From assembly GCA_029257805.1 (NCBI GenBank), contig JARIAR010000009.1:154857-218856 (forward strand): a DNA stretch of 64,000 nt, written 5' to 3'. The DNA comes from Blautia sp. Its GTDB lineage: Bacteria; Bacillota; Clostridia; Lachnospirales; Lachnospiraceae. A program made the translations under genes and the position numbers. Positions 25,825-34,281 of this stretch are shown here, in pieces (within the stretch, counting starts at the first letter, position 1; each line of letters starts with the position of its first letter). Under the pieces are notes generated by a model that was not told where the DNA came from, searched no databases, and saw nothing but the letters and a program-made list of their open reading frames with translations.

Positions 25825-26398
25825 TAAAATCAATATCTTCCAGTTCTTGCTCATCTTCTACTTCCAAAATCCCCGTATCATCCATGTGTTTTCGGATTAT
25901 AGCTTTTCCTCCTGTATCGCCTGTTAAATGCCACAACTCTTCATAATATTTTTTTGAAAAAATACAAGGATTTCCAAGTTTTCCTTCATAGGCCGTACAC
26001 ACAATTCCTTTTAAAGAGCTAACATAAAAAGATACCAGTTTAAAAATCGTATCTCTTTTCATCCATGGTTGATCTGATACGGTAAAAAGACAGGCATCTG
26101 CATCTCTCTGACCTTCCAATCCCATCTTCATAGAAAAAGAAATTCCCTTTTCGGGATATCGGTTATAAAAAACCTCCGCACCTGCGTGCTTTCCTGCCTG
26201 CGCAATCTCTTCATACTGCGTAATAACAATTACTTGTACTTCGCAGTCCGGATAATGTATCTTCATACATTTTTGTACATCACAAAGACGCTCTAATGTA
26301 TGTTCATACATTTTTTTCCCCTCTACTATATGAAGCAGCTTATTTTCTCCAAAACGGCGGCTGTTCCCAGCCGCCAGCATAATGAACGCAATTTTCAC
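25820..26398 (-). CDS. mocA: MocA-type molybdenum cofactor cytidylyltransferase
   Basis: 192-residue NTP-transferase. The N-terminal MLAAGNSRRFGENKLL loop binds the nucleotide, and the VSDQPWM motif near residue 98 holds the metal site, as in MocA, which converts molybdopterin to the dinucleotide form used by xanthine dehydrogenase-type enzymes. The start is GTG at 26398, six bases after GGAGGA. It is the last gene of the minus-strand hydroxylase run and probably makes the cytosine dinucleotide cofactor for the two hydroxylases upstream. Confidence 0.88.
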   Translation of the reverse strand: MKIAFIMLAAGNSRRFGENKLLHIVEGKKMYEHTLERLCDVQKCMKIHYPDCEVQVIVITQYEEIAQAGKHAGAEVFYNRYPEKGISFSMKMGLEGQRDADACLFTVSDQPWMKRDTIFKLVSFYVSSLKGIVCTAYEGKLGNPCIFSKKYYEELWHLTGDTGGKAIIRKHMDDTGILEVEDEQELEDIDFK

Positions 26399-26428
26399 AG
26401 AGCGTCCTCCTATTTTATATTTTTTCTT

Positions 26429-27103
26429 TTAAAAAAGTAAACTTCCTGACGTTGCTATAATCTGCTTTTTTTTCAATTCTTCTCTTAAAAAATCAGGAAT
26501 CGGACTATTTTCTTCCAAAACATCCGTCTTGTTCAGATAAACCCGGTATTCTCGATTCCCTACTCCTTTTCGTAATCCTTCCGGAGATGAAAAAATTTTT
26601 ATGAAATCTTCTTTTTCGATGCACGTATCCGGGCTTTTTTGCAAAAACAAAGCCGTCTCATATGGATTATAAGCTGCTTCTTTAATAGATTTTCCCAAAG
26701 CATCAAGGCCAGCTACTGCTACTACCATATCTGCAGGCTCCGGTATTACCGGTTCCCACTTCATGGGGACTTTAAACGGCATTCCCCTGGCACCATCTGC
26801 TTCCACAAGCAAAATATCACACATATTATAAAGAATCCCATAATCATTTTTATCCAAAGAAGACAGCTTCTTTTTCTTTTCATCAAAAGACGCTGTCAAT
26901 ACATATCCATATTTTTCCAACATGCCGGATATGTTTTCTTTCTCTCCATCAAGAACAAACGGCCTGTTATGTTCCACTGCCATATGTGTAGTTGTTGTAA
27001 CGATTACTTTTTTTCCTTCTTTTACAAACTTTTCTGCCGTTTTCCAGATAAGACTTGTTTTTCCGCCGCCCCCAACAAAAGCAATACATTTTTTCTCTGT
27101 CAT
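26429..27103 (-). CDS. yqeC: YqeC, selenium-dependent Mo-hydroxylase accessory protein
   Basis: 224-residue protein with an N-terminal P-loop-like FVGGGGKTSLIWK (about residues 9-21), followed by KVIVTTTTHMA and a LLVEADGARGMPFK stretch near residue 99. This matches the YqeC family, a putative NTPase found almost only with selenium-dependent molybdenum hydroxylase genes. It overlaps yqeB by four bases. Its biochemical job is not established; insertion of a labile selenium ligand or cofactor delivery is the usual suggestion. Confidence 0.88.
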   Translation of the reverse strand: MTEKKCIAFVGGGGKTSLIWKTAEKFVKEGKKVIVTTTTHMAVEHNRPFVLDGEKENISGMLEKYGYVLTASFDEKKKKLSSLDKNDYGILYNMCDILLVEADGARGMPFKVPMKWEPVIPEPADMVVAVAGLDALGKSIKEAAYNPYETALFLQKSPDTCIEKEDFIKIFSSPEGLRKGVGNREYRVYLNKTDVLEENSPIPDFLREELKKKQIIATSGSLLF

Positions 27104-27903
27104 TTGGGAAATACTCCTTTAGAAAGAAGAATTTCCACTACACCTCCGGCAATACATCTGGCTTTATCTGAAATTGTATAACAATTTTCCTTTTCTTCTT
27201 TACGAGGATCTATATCTGCAATTTTCATGCCTTTATATACGTTGTATCCATCCCGGATGATTCCTCTCAGCACTCCGGTAAGCGAGGCCTTTACAGGTAC
27301 CTCTCCTATATACGCAATTACTTGATCCTTTTCCACGAAATCAGCAATTTTCGTACAATTATGAATCATACCGGCTGCCGGAGAATGAATGACCCGTTCT
27401 CTTCCTTTTCCTGCAATCAATCCCGGAATTCCTGTATTAGGAATGGCTTCTCCATCTTCTATAATTCTCCCAAGATCGTGTCCCCTCATAGTTTCTACAA
27501 CAAAATCCACATCATATCCAGCAGAAAATCCGGGGCCTAAAGCAATGGTAAGGGGCGCCATTTCCTGTGTTGTTCCAAGATTCTTTTTGGCTAAAATAGC
27601 ATCTATCAATACAGCAGGCCTGAACTCTGAAATACAGGCACCACTTTCGTCTGTAAGCAGGGGGATTTCCCCTGCTTCCCAAACCGCTTCGCATTCATCA
27701 ACTCTATAAATCCTGCGACAAAGAATCCCTTCTACAAAAGCTTCTCCTTCATAAACAGCCTCACAAAATGATACCATTCTGCGGATTGCGCTTGGTTTTT
27801 CGCTTTCCAATATCAGTACATGATAACCACAGCGATAGAGTCTGCTGATTACACCACTGGCAAGATCACCGCCCCCACGTACAATAATCCTGTTTTCTGT
27901 CAT
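27100..27903 (-). CDS. yqeB: YqeB (EF2563-type) selenium-dependent molybdenum hydroxylase system protein
   Basis: 267-residue protein. The N-terminus has an XdhC-like Rossmann segment IIVRGGGDLASGVISRLY, and the middle has LTIALGPGFSAGYDVDFVVET. This combination is the hallmark of the YqeB/EF2563 family, a genomic marker of Mo-hydroxylases that carry a labile, non-selenocysteine selenium atom. It overlaps both neighbours by four bases (xdhC upstream, yqeC downstream), so production is coupled. No catalytic activity is proven. Confidence 0.92.
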   Translation of the reverse strand: MTENRIIVRGGGDLASGVISRLYRCGYHVLILESEKPSAIRRMVSFCEAVYEGEAFVEGILCRRIYRVDECEAVWEAGEIPLLTDESGACISEFRPAVLIDAILAKKNLGTTQEMAPLTIALGPGFSAGYDVDFVVETMRGHDLGRIIEDGEAIPNTGIPGLIAGKGRERVIHSPAAGMIHNCTKIADFVEKDQVIAYIGEVPVKASLTGVLRGIIRDGYNVYKGMKIADIDPRKEEKENCYTISDKARCIAGGVVEILLSKGVFPK

Positions 27904-28394
27904 AGCTTTTCCTGCTTTTCTAATTGTTCATTATTTACTTTTTCTACTGCATTTACAATGTTCTGATAGCCGGTACAACGGCATAAATTTCCTGCCATAT
28001 GTTTTTTGATTGCCTCTCTTGAAAGCTTTTCTCCCCGCTCCAGAAGTACGGTTGCAGACATTACAAAACCTGGTGTACAAAATCCACACTGAATAGCGCC
28101 TTCTTCTATAAACGCTTCCTGAATTCTCGTCAAATCTCCGTTTTTTTCAAGTCCTTCCAGCGTTCGGATATTTTTACCTTCTGCCCATACTGCCATATAA
28201 ATACAGGAATCTATTGTTTCTCCATCAATAATAACTGTACAGGCTCCGCATTCTCCTACCTCACATCCCTTTTTAACAGAAGTCAGACCCAGACGATTAC
28301 GCAGCATATCAAGAAGGGATTCTCTCACATCTACATATTCAGCCACTTCTTTTCCATTTACAGTACACCGAACCAGTCTCATATCTTTTTCCAT
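27900..28394 (-). CDS. xdhC: Xanthine dehydrogenase iron-sulfur subunit
   Basis: 164-residue two-[2Fe-2S] subunit of a xanthine dehydrogenase-like enzyme. First cluster: GCEVGECGACTVIIDG (Cys44, 49, 52) and a later cysteine in DSCIYM; second cluster: IQCGFCTPGFVMS and NLCRCTGYQNI. It relays electrons from the Mo centre to the FAD subunit. ATG at 28394 follows GGAGG by nine bases and overlaps the stop of xdhB (TAATG). The protein is complete and of normal length. Confidence 0.96.
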   Translation of the reverse strand: MEKDMRLVRCTVNGKEVAEYVDVRESLLDMLRNRLGLTSVKKGCEVGECGACTVIIDGETIDSCIYMAVWAEGKNIRTLEGLEKNGDLTRIQEAFIEEGAIQCGFCTPGFVMSATVLLERGEKLSREAIKKHMAGNLCRCTGYQNIVNAVEKVNNEQLEKQEKL

Positions 28395-29275
28395 TACTTT
28401 TCGCCTCCTGCAAGTTCAATTGTACGTTTTAATGCACGTTTTGCAATTTCTCCGCCTATCTGCACACGGAATTCTCTGGATGCTCTCCAGGAATCTCTTG
28501 GATGGATTTCTTCCCGTACGAGTTTCTCTACAAGTGCATAAAGTTCCTCGCCTACAGGCATTCCCTTTATCTGTTCCTCCGTTTTTTTGCAGCGATACGG
28601 AACCGGGGCTGCCACACCAAAAGTGATCCGTACATCTTCTAAAATATTCTGCTCTATATTTATTTTACTTACTACACTGCAACTTAGCGTGGCAATATCC
28701 ATGGCATCTCTCATAGAATATTTTATATAGTGTCCATGGTAACCCTGATATTCTTTGCCAGGAATCACTATATGAGTAAGGACATCTCCTGTATGGAGAT
28801 CTACTTTTCCCGGTCCCAGATAAAACATTTCAATGGGAACCATTCTGCCGCCTTCTCCATCTGCAATACGCAACATTGCATTTAAGGAAAATAATGTAGG
28901 TGCACTGTCCGCACTAACTGCACCATTGCAGACATTTCCTCCGATGGTACCGATATTACGAACCTGAGGACCTCCAACCTGATCTACTGCCTCTCCAAGA
29001 ACCGGTATATTCTGTTGAATCAAAGGATCATTCGTAATATGAGAAAAGGTTGTTCCTGCTCCGATAAACAAATCTCCTGAATCCATCAATGTTACACCCT
29101 GTATTTCTTTTATATCCCGAATGGATACAAGAGATGTCCCGGCCATTTTACCTTCTCGAATCTTAATAAGAACGTCACTTCCTCCGGAAATGACTCTGGC
29201 ATCCGGATGTTCTTTCAATAAATCTACTGCCTCTCCTATACTCCGGGCATTATAATAATTTCCAATATCATACAT
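28394..29275 (-). CDS. xdhB: Xanthine dehydrogenase FAD-binding subunit
   Basis: 293-residue FAD subunit (CO dehydrogenase medium-chain fold). The FAD-binding segments ARVISGGSDVLIKIREG near residue 27 and NIGTIGGNVCNGAVSADSAP near residue 107 are clear. It passes electrons to NAD+ or another acceptor. Sixteen bases after xdhA and overlapping the iron-sulfur gene, so the three-subunit enzyme is encoded in order Mo-FAD-FeS. Confidence 0.96.
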   Translation of the reverse strand: MYDIGNYYNARSIGEAVDLLKEHPDARVISGGSDVLIKIREGKMAGTSLVSIRDIKEIQGVTLMDSGDLFIGAGTTFSHITNDPLIQQNIPVLGEAVDQVGGPQVRNIGTIGGNVCNGAVSADSAPTLFSLNAMLRIADGEGGRMVPIEMFYLGPGKVDLHTGDVLTHIVIPGKEYQGYHGHYIKYSMRDAMDIATLSCSVVSKINIEQNILEDVRITFGVAAPVPYRCKKTEEQIKGMPVGEELYALVEKLVREEIHPRDSWRASREFRVQIGGEIAKRALKRTIELAGGEK

Positions 29276-29291
29276 ATGGAAATCCCCCTTT

Positions 29292-31565
29292 CTAAATCAA
29301 TCCGGCTTCTTTGAATCCTGCGATCAGTCTCTGAGGAGTCAAAGGATTTTCATAAAAAGCAACACCTGTTGCGTGGAGTACTGCATTTCGAATTGCCGGT
29401 GCTGCCGGAATTGCCGGCGGCTCACCAAGAGCTTTGTTTCCATATGGTCCCATAGGATCCTCTAATTCTACAAAATCCACATTCAGATCAGGTGTATCCA
29501 TTGTTGTCATCATCTTATAATCTAAAAGAGTACCGTTAAGAGGCCTGCCTGTTTTCTCATCCAAAAGGAGCTGCTCGGAAAGACCATATCCCATGCCCAT
29601 AGACATGCCGCCCTCTACCTGCATTCTTGCAAGTTGCGGATTTAGAAGTTTCCCACTGTCATGCACATTAATGATATCAAGAATTTTTATTTTACCAAGT
29701 TTTAAATCTACTTCTACTTCTACAAAACAACATCCTGTTGCAAGTGTATTTTTCTTTACCTGGGTAGAAACTTCCGCTGTGATAGCAGAGGAATTCGTTA
29801 AACTATAATAACTTTCCATTGCCAGTTCCTCCAGCGAAAGAACCTGCTGCCCGTCTGCAAGGATCCATCCATGATCAAGAGTAAGGGTTCGTTCCTCTCC
29901 TTCCAGAAGTGTCTGTGCATAATCCAGAATTTTTCTGCGCATAAGTTCTGCGCATTTTTTTACTGCGGTTCCTGTTACAAAAGACTGCCGTGAAGCATAA
30001 GCTCCTGTATCAAATGGTGTAATATCTGTATCCTGTACTGTTTGGATATGTATATCTTCTACATCCATATGGAGGGTTTCCGCTGCCATCTGGGAAAAAA
30101 CAGTATCCGCTCCCTGCCCAATTTCTGTTGCCCCAATAGAAAGCTGCATGCTTCCGTCCTGATTTAAAACGAGACGAGCCCCTGCAATTTCCAGAGAAAT
30201 AGGCCACACACCTGTTTTATAGGAAAATAATGACATTCCTACTCCCCGTCGTACATCTCCTGTCTGCTCCGCGTATTTCTTGCGTTTTTCTTCCCAATGG
30301 ATATGTTGAGCGCCTTTTTTCAGACATTCAAAAATACCATTTGTATTTGCTGCAATTGGTTTCAGATATGCGTCTTCATAATAACCCTGTATCAAATTCT
30401 TTTTTCTAAACTCCAAAGGATCCATATGAATTTCTTTTGCAATATCGTCCATAAAACATTCTATAGCAAAAGCAGCTTGCGGAATTCCATATGCACGCAT
30501 GGCTCCTGCTACCGGCGTATTGGTATAAACAGTATATGCCTCTCCTTTTATGTTTGGGCAGGCATATTGAAGTCTCCATGCCGTTAGACCATTTGCTGCA
30601 ATCGCATGTCCATGTGACGCATATGCTCCCTGATTTGATACTGCAAACATCTCTTTTGCAAGAAGATGTCCTTCTGCATCTACTCCGGCTGTAAGATCAT
30701 ACTCTATGGAATGTCTTGTTCTTGTATTACAAAATGTTTCTTCGCGGCTTATATCCAGTTTTACAGGACGTCCTCCTACCAATGTTGTAAGAAATGCATT
30801 TAACGGCTCATATAATACATCCTGTTTATTTCCAAATCCACCACCTATATAAGGTTTGATCACTCTGACTTTGCCCCATGGAATCCCAAGAGCCTGTCCC
30901 ACTACACGACGTACAATATGAGGGATCTGTGTGGAGGTAACAATCACAATCCTTCCTTTTTCCATATATGCATAAGAAATAGGATTTTCTATATGACAAT
31001 GCTGAACAATCGGTGTTTTAAAGCTTCTTTTCACAACTGTATGAGAATCCTTAAGTCCCTGCTCCACATTTCCGATGAAATAATTGGAACGTGCCAGTAC
31101 ATTATCTTTTTTATCAAGATGAATAGGATGCTGACTTCCACACATAGATTTTCTGGGGTGAATTTCTACAGGATACTCTTCATATTCTACTTTTATTAGT
31201 TTTAAAGCACGTGATGCTATCACTTCATCTTCCGCCACTACTGCAGCAATATCATCACCATAGTACCGTACTCTTCCAGTGAGAATGTTACGATCTGCAA
31301 CATCCTGATGGGCTAATTCTACAGACCAGGGATGACCTGGCGTGGGATAACAATGATCCGGCACATCTTTGAATGTTACTACCTTCACAACTCCCGGAAG
31401 CGCTTCTGCCTCTGTTGTATCAATGGATTTTACAATACCATTTCCTATGGTTGCATGGTATACCTTTGCGATCAGGCAATTACTAGGAGCCATATCATCT
31501 GTAAACTTTGCTCTGCCGGTAACTTTTTCATAAGCATCAACTCTTGGAATGCTTTTTCCAATCAT
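29292..31565 (-). CDS. xdhA: Xanthine dehydrogenase molybdenum-binding subunit
   Basis: 757-residue catalytic subunit of a purine hydroxylase. It has the N-terminal GRAKFTDDM region, GGGFGNKQDVLYEP for cofactor binding and a C-terminal ALGEPPAIPAAPAI whose glutamate (about 715) is the catalytic base. It pairs with the FAD and [2Fe-2S] subunits downstream to make a three-subunit enzyme that hydroxylates hypoxanthine/xanthine or reduces urate in reverse. GAAGGTGG precedes the ATG. A 131-base gap with a hairpin separates it from the fused hydroxylase gene. Confidence 0.95.
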   Translation of the reverse strand: MIGKSIPRVDAYEKVTGRAKFTDDMAPSNCLIAKVYHATIGNGIVKSIDTTEAEALPGVVKVVTFKDVPDHCYPTPGHPWSVELAHQDVADRNILTGRVRYYGDDIAAVVAEDEVIASRALKLIKVEYEEYPVEIHPRKSMCGSQHPIHLDKKDNVLARSNYFIGNVEQGLKDSHTVVKRSFKTPIVQHCHIENPISYAYMEKGRIVIVTSTQIPHIVRRVVGQALGIPWGKVRVIKPYIGGGFGNKQDVLYEPLNAFLTTLVGGRPVKLDISREETFCNTRTRHSIEYDLTAGVDAEGHLLAKEMFAVSNQGAYASHGHAIAANGLTAWRLQYACPNIKGEAYTVYTNTPVAGAMRAYGIPQAAFAIECFMDDIAKEIHMDPLEFRKKNLIQGYYEDAYLKPIAANTNGIFECLKKGAQHIHWEEKRKKYAEQTGDVRRGVGMSLFSYKTGVWPISLEIAGARLVLNQDGSMQLSIGATEIGQGADTVFSQMAAETLHMDVEDIHIQTVQDTDITPFDTGAYASRQSFVTGTAVKKCAELMRRKILDYAQTLLEGEERTLTLDHGWILADGQQVLSLEELAMESYYSLTNSSAITAEVSTQVKKNTLATGCCFVEVEVDLKLGKIKILDIINVHDSGKLLNPQLARMQVEGGMSMGMGYGLSEQLLLDEKTGRPLNGTLLDYKMMTTMDTPDLNVDFVELEDPMGPYGNKALGEPPAIPAAPAIRNAVLHATGVAFYENPLTPQRLIAGFKEAGLI

Positions 31566-31597
31566 ACTGCCACCTTCTTTTCTTAGATTTTAAAGAA

Positions 31598-31649
31598 AGC
31601 CGGACGAATCCGAAAGGAATTCTGTTCCCCTCAGGACAATCGTCCGGCT
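31598..31649 (-). promoter_or_regulatory. Intercistronic hairpin between the two molybdenum hydroxylase genes
   Basis: AGCCGGACGA (31649-31640 on the minus strand) pairs perfectly with TCGTCCGGCT (31607-31598), enclosing a smaller GGAA/TTCC hairpin. It is followed by TTTCTTT, a weak terminator-like tail. It could partially terminate, stabilise or mark the processing of the transcript between two operon halves. Confidence 0.5.
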
Positions 31650-31696
31650 CCGAACCATGCTACTTCTTATTTGATTCCTGAACCGTTGACTTTTGT

Positions 31697-34252
31697 CTAC
31701 TTCTTCTGATAGGGAGTATTTACAACTGGAAGAGAAGTACGAAATTCTCCGTCCAGACTGTAATACGCACCGGCAATGGCTGGTGCTGTAGGAATAGAGG
31801 TGATTTCTCCTATACCAATGGCTCCGCAGGCTACATCAAGCCCTTCTTTTTCCACGATAATACTCTCTACTTCAGGAATTTTATTTGCTTTTGGTAATCC
31901 TAGTGTACCATATTTTGCAGTAGGTTTGCAATCTGAAATAGGATATTTTTCCGTAAGGGCAAATCCGTATGACATAATAACACCGCCTTCAATCTGCCCT
32001 TCTACAGATAACGGATTTACAGCTTTTCCCACATCGTGAGCAGCCACAATTTTCTTCACTGTTCCATCTTCATTAAGAATACATACCTGCGTAGCATACC
32101 CGTATGCTACATGGGATACTGGATTTTTTTTGTCGCTTCCCATAGGATCTGTTTTTGCCAGATACTCTCCCAGATATTCTTTTCCTTCCAATTCCAGAAG
32201 AGTATGAGACTGCAAATCTTTTTGCAGTTCCTCGCATGCTCTTCTTGTAGCCTCTCCTGTAACAAGCGTTTGCCGAGATCCGGAAGTGGTTCCGGAATCC
32301 GGGGCGTCCCACGTATTAGACGGATCATAATAAATCTGTTCTCTTTTAAGATGAAGGGTTTCTGCAACCATTTGTACAAGTACCGTTCCCAGGCCCTGCC
32401 CAATACAAGAAGCTCCTGCATGAATCTCTACTCTTCCATCTTTTATGAGAAGACGTGTCCTGCCCCAGTCAGGAAGACCAACCCCTACACCGGCATTTTT
32501 CATAGCACAGGCAATTCCTGCATTAGGATTGCTGTCATATATTTCTTTCACTGCTTCCAGCGTTTCTGCAAGCCCTGTAGAGTTATCTACCAGCTGTCCA
32601 TTTGGAAGTTCCTGCCCCGGTCGGATAGCATTGCGATAACGAATTTCCCATGGGGAAATTCCTACGATTCCCGCCATCTTTGTAAGAAGCATTTCGATTG
32701 CAAAACATGTCTGTGTAACTCCAAATCCTCTAAAGGCACCAGCCGGAGGATTATTTGTATAATAAGCCTTTCCATCAATATCAAAATTCTGATAGTTATA
32801 TGGACCGGAAGCATGCGTACACGCTCTCTGAAGGACAGGTCCTCCCAAAGATGCATATGCACCTGTATCAGCAACAACCGTTGCTTTTACTCCCTGTATG
32901 ATTCCATTTTCATCACACCCAAGGGTAAATTCCATATCCATAGGATGGCGTTTCGGATGTATAAGAATACTTTCCGCTCTTGTCAATTTAACTTTTACAG
33001 GACGTTTTGTAAGATATGCGATCATAGCTGCATGATGCTGTACCGTTACATCTTCTTTCCCTCCAAATCCGCCTCCTACAAGTTTATTGCGAACTTTTAC
33101 TTTTTCAGCGGGAAGTCCTAAAAGAATCATGCATTCATGTTGTGTATCATAAACTCCCTGATCTGTAGAATAAATAAGAACTCCATCTCCGTCAGGCATA
33201 GCCACTGCACACTCCGGTTCCAGAAAAGCATGTTCTGTCCACGGGGTATGAAAGGTGTCCGAAATTACATGTGCAGAATTTTCAATAGCTTTCTCCGCAT
33301 CTCCTCTGTGTACATGCCAATGAGAAAGTAAATTATCTTTTTCCGATTCATGTACGTTTGGTGCCCCTTCTTCCATAGCCTCATAAGGATTGCGAACCAT
33401 AGGAAGCTCCTCATATTCCACTTCAATAAGTTTCTTTGCCTCTTCCACAGCTTCCAACGTTTCACCTGCCACAAGAGCAATGGCATCGCCTAAATAATGT
33501 GTAATCTTTCCTACCGGGATTAATGCATCCCAATCCTTTTTCAAATGCCCCACTTTTACATTTCCAGGAATGTCTTCTGCTGTAAACACCGCTACAATTC
33601 CAGGAAACGCTTTGGCTTTTTCTGTATGAATCGCCTTTACACGTGCTCTTGGATATGCAGAGCGAAGCGCACTTCCATAGATCATTCCCTCTACCTGCAT
33701 ATCATCAGGATATTCTCCATATCCCAAAACCTTCTCTCTTACATCTACTCTTGGAACACGTTCTCCCAGTTTCCAACTATATTCTGTTTTTTCGGGAAGA
33801 CCTTCTCTTTTATATTTTGCAGCCAGAAGAATACCGTCTATGATCTTCTTATATCCTGTACATCGACATACATTATTTTTAATGGCATCTGCTGCATCGG
33901 CTCGTGTTGGATCAGGATTTTTATCCAACAATCCCTTTGCACTGATAACCATGCCAGGAATACAAAAGCCGCACTGTACAGCTCCTGCTTCTCCAAATGC
34001 ACGTACAAAAATCTCCTTTTCCTCCTCTGGCAACCCTTCCACCGTTACAATGTGTTTTCCTTCCAATTTGGAAAGCTTCGGCACACATGCTTTTGTCGCT
34101 TTTCCATCAATTAATACATGACAGGTTCCACAAGCCCCTTCACTGCATCCGTCTTTTACAGATTTTAAATGACATACATTTCTAAGGAAGGGAAGAAGCT
34201 TTGTATCCTGTTCTTCATTATACTCTTTTCCATTTACAAAAAAATGAAACAT
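31697..34252 (-). CDS. xdhD: XdhD-type fused iron-sulfur/molybdenum hydroxylase
   Basis: 851-residue fusion. The first 150 residues form a two-[2Fe-2S] domain: Cys36, 41 and 44 in GCSEGACGTCHVLIDG, then VQCGFCIPGM and NVCRCTGYKKI. The rest (about 170-851) is a Mo-binding hydroxylase ending GIGEITSIPTAPAI with the catalytic glutamate near 816. No FAD domain is present, so an external electron partner is needed; YgfK directly upstream is the obvious candidate. This is the E. coli XdhD arrangement. Substrate is not proven; an unusual purine such as urate is likely from context. Confidence 0.93.
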   Translation of the reverse strand: MFHFFVNGKEYNEEQDTKLLPFLRNVCHLKSVKDGCSEGACGTCHVLIDGKATKACVPKLSKLEGKHIVTVEGLPEEEKEIFVRAFGEAGAVQCGFCIPGMVISAKGLLDKNPDPTRADAADAIKNNVCRCTGYKKIIDGILLAAKYKREGLPEKTEYSWKLGERVPRVDVREKVLGYGEYPDDMQVEGMIYGSALRSAYPRARVKAIHTEKAKAFPGIVAVFTAEDIPGNVKVGHLKKDWDALIPVGKITHYLGDAIALVAGETLEAVEEAKKLIEVEYEELPMVRNPYEAMEEGAPNVHESEKDNLLSHWHVHRGDAEKAIENSAHVISDTFHTPWTEHAFLEPECAVAMPDGDGVLIYSTDQGVYDTQHECMILLGLPAEKVKVRNKLVGGGFGGKEDVTVQHHAAMIAYLTKRPVKVKLTRAESILIHPKRHPMDMEFTLGCDENGIIQGVKATVVADTGAYASLGGPVLQRACTHASGPYNYQNFDIDGKAYYTNNPPAGAFRGFGVTQTCFAIEMLLTKMAGIVGISPWEIRYRNAIRPGQELPNGQLVDNSTGLAETLEAVKEIYDSNPNAGIACAMKNAGVGVGLPDWGRTRLLIKDGRVEIHAGASCIGQGLGTVLVQMVAETLHLKREQIYYDPSNTWDAPDSGTTSGSRQTLVTGEATRRACEELQKDLQSHTLLELEGKEYLGEYLAKTDPMGSDKKNPVSHVAYGYATQVCILNEDGTVKKIVAAHDVGKAVNPLSVEGQIEGGVIMSYGFALTEKYPISDCKPTAKYGTLGLPKANKIPEVESIIVEKEGLDVACGAIGIGEITSIPTAPAIAGAYYSLDGEFRTSLPVVNTPYQKK

Positions 34253-34281
34253 AGGCCGCCTCCTGTCAAAACCATGATCTC

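Noticed and set aside
32036..33121. 361-codon plus-strand reading frame antisense to the xdhD-type gene
   Set aside because: It is a shadow of a long coding region, has Cys/Ser/Phe-rich noise composition and no ribosome-binding site or motif.
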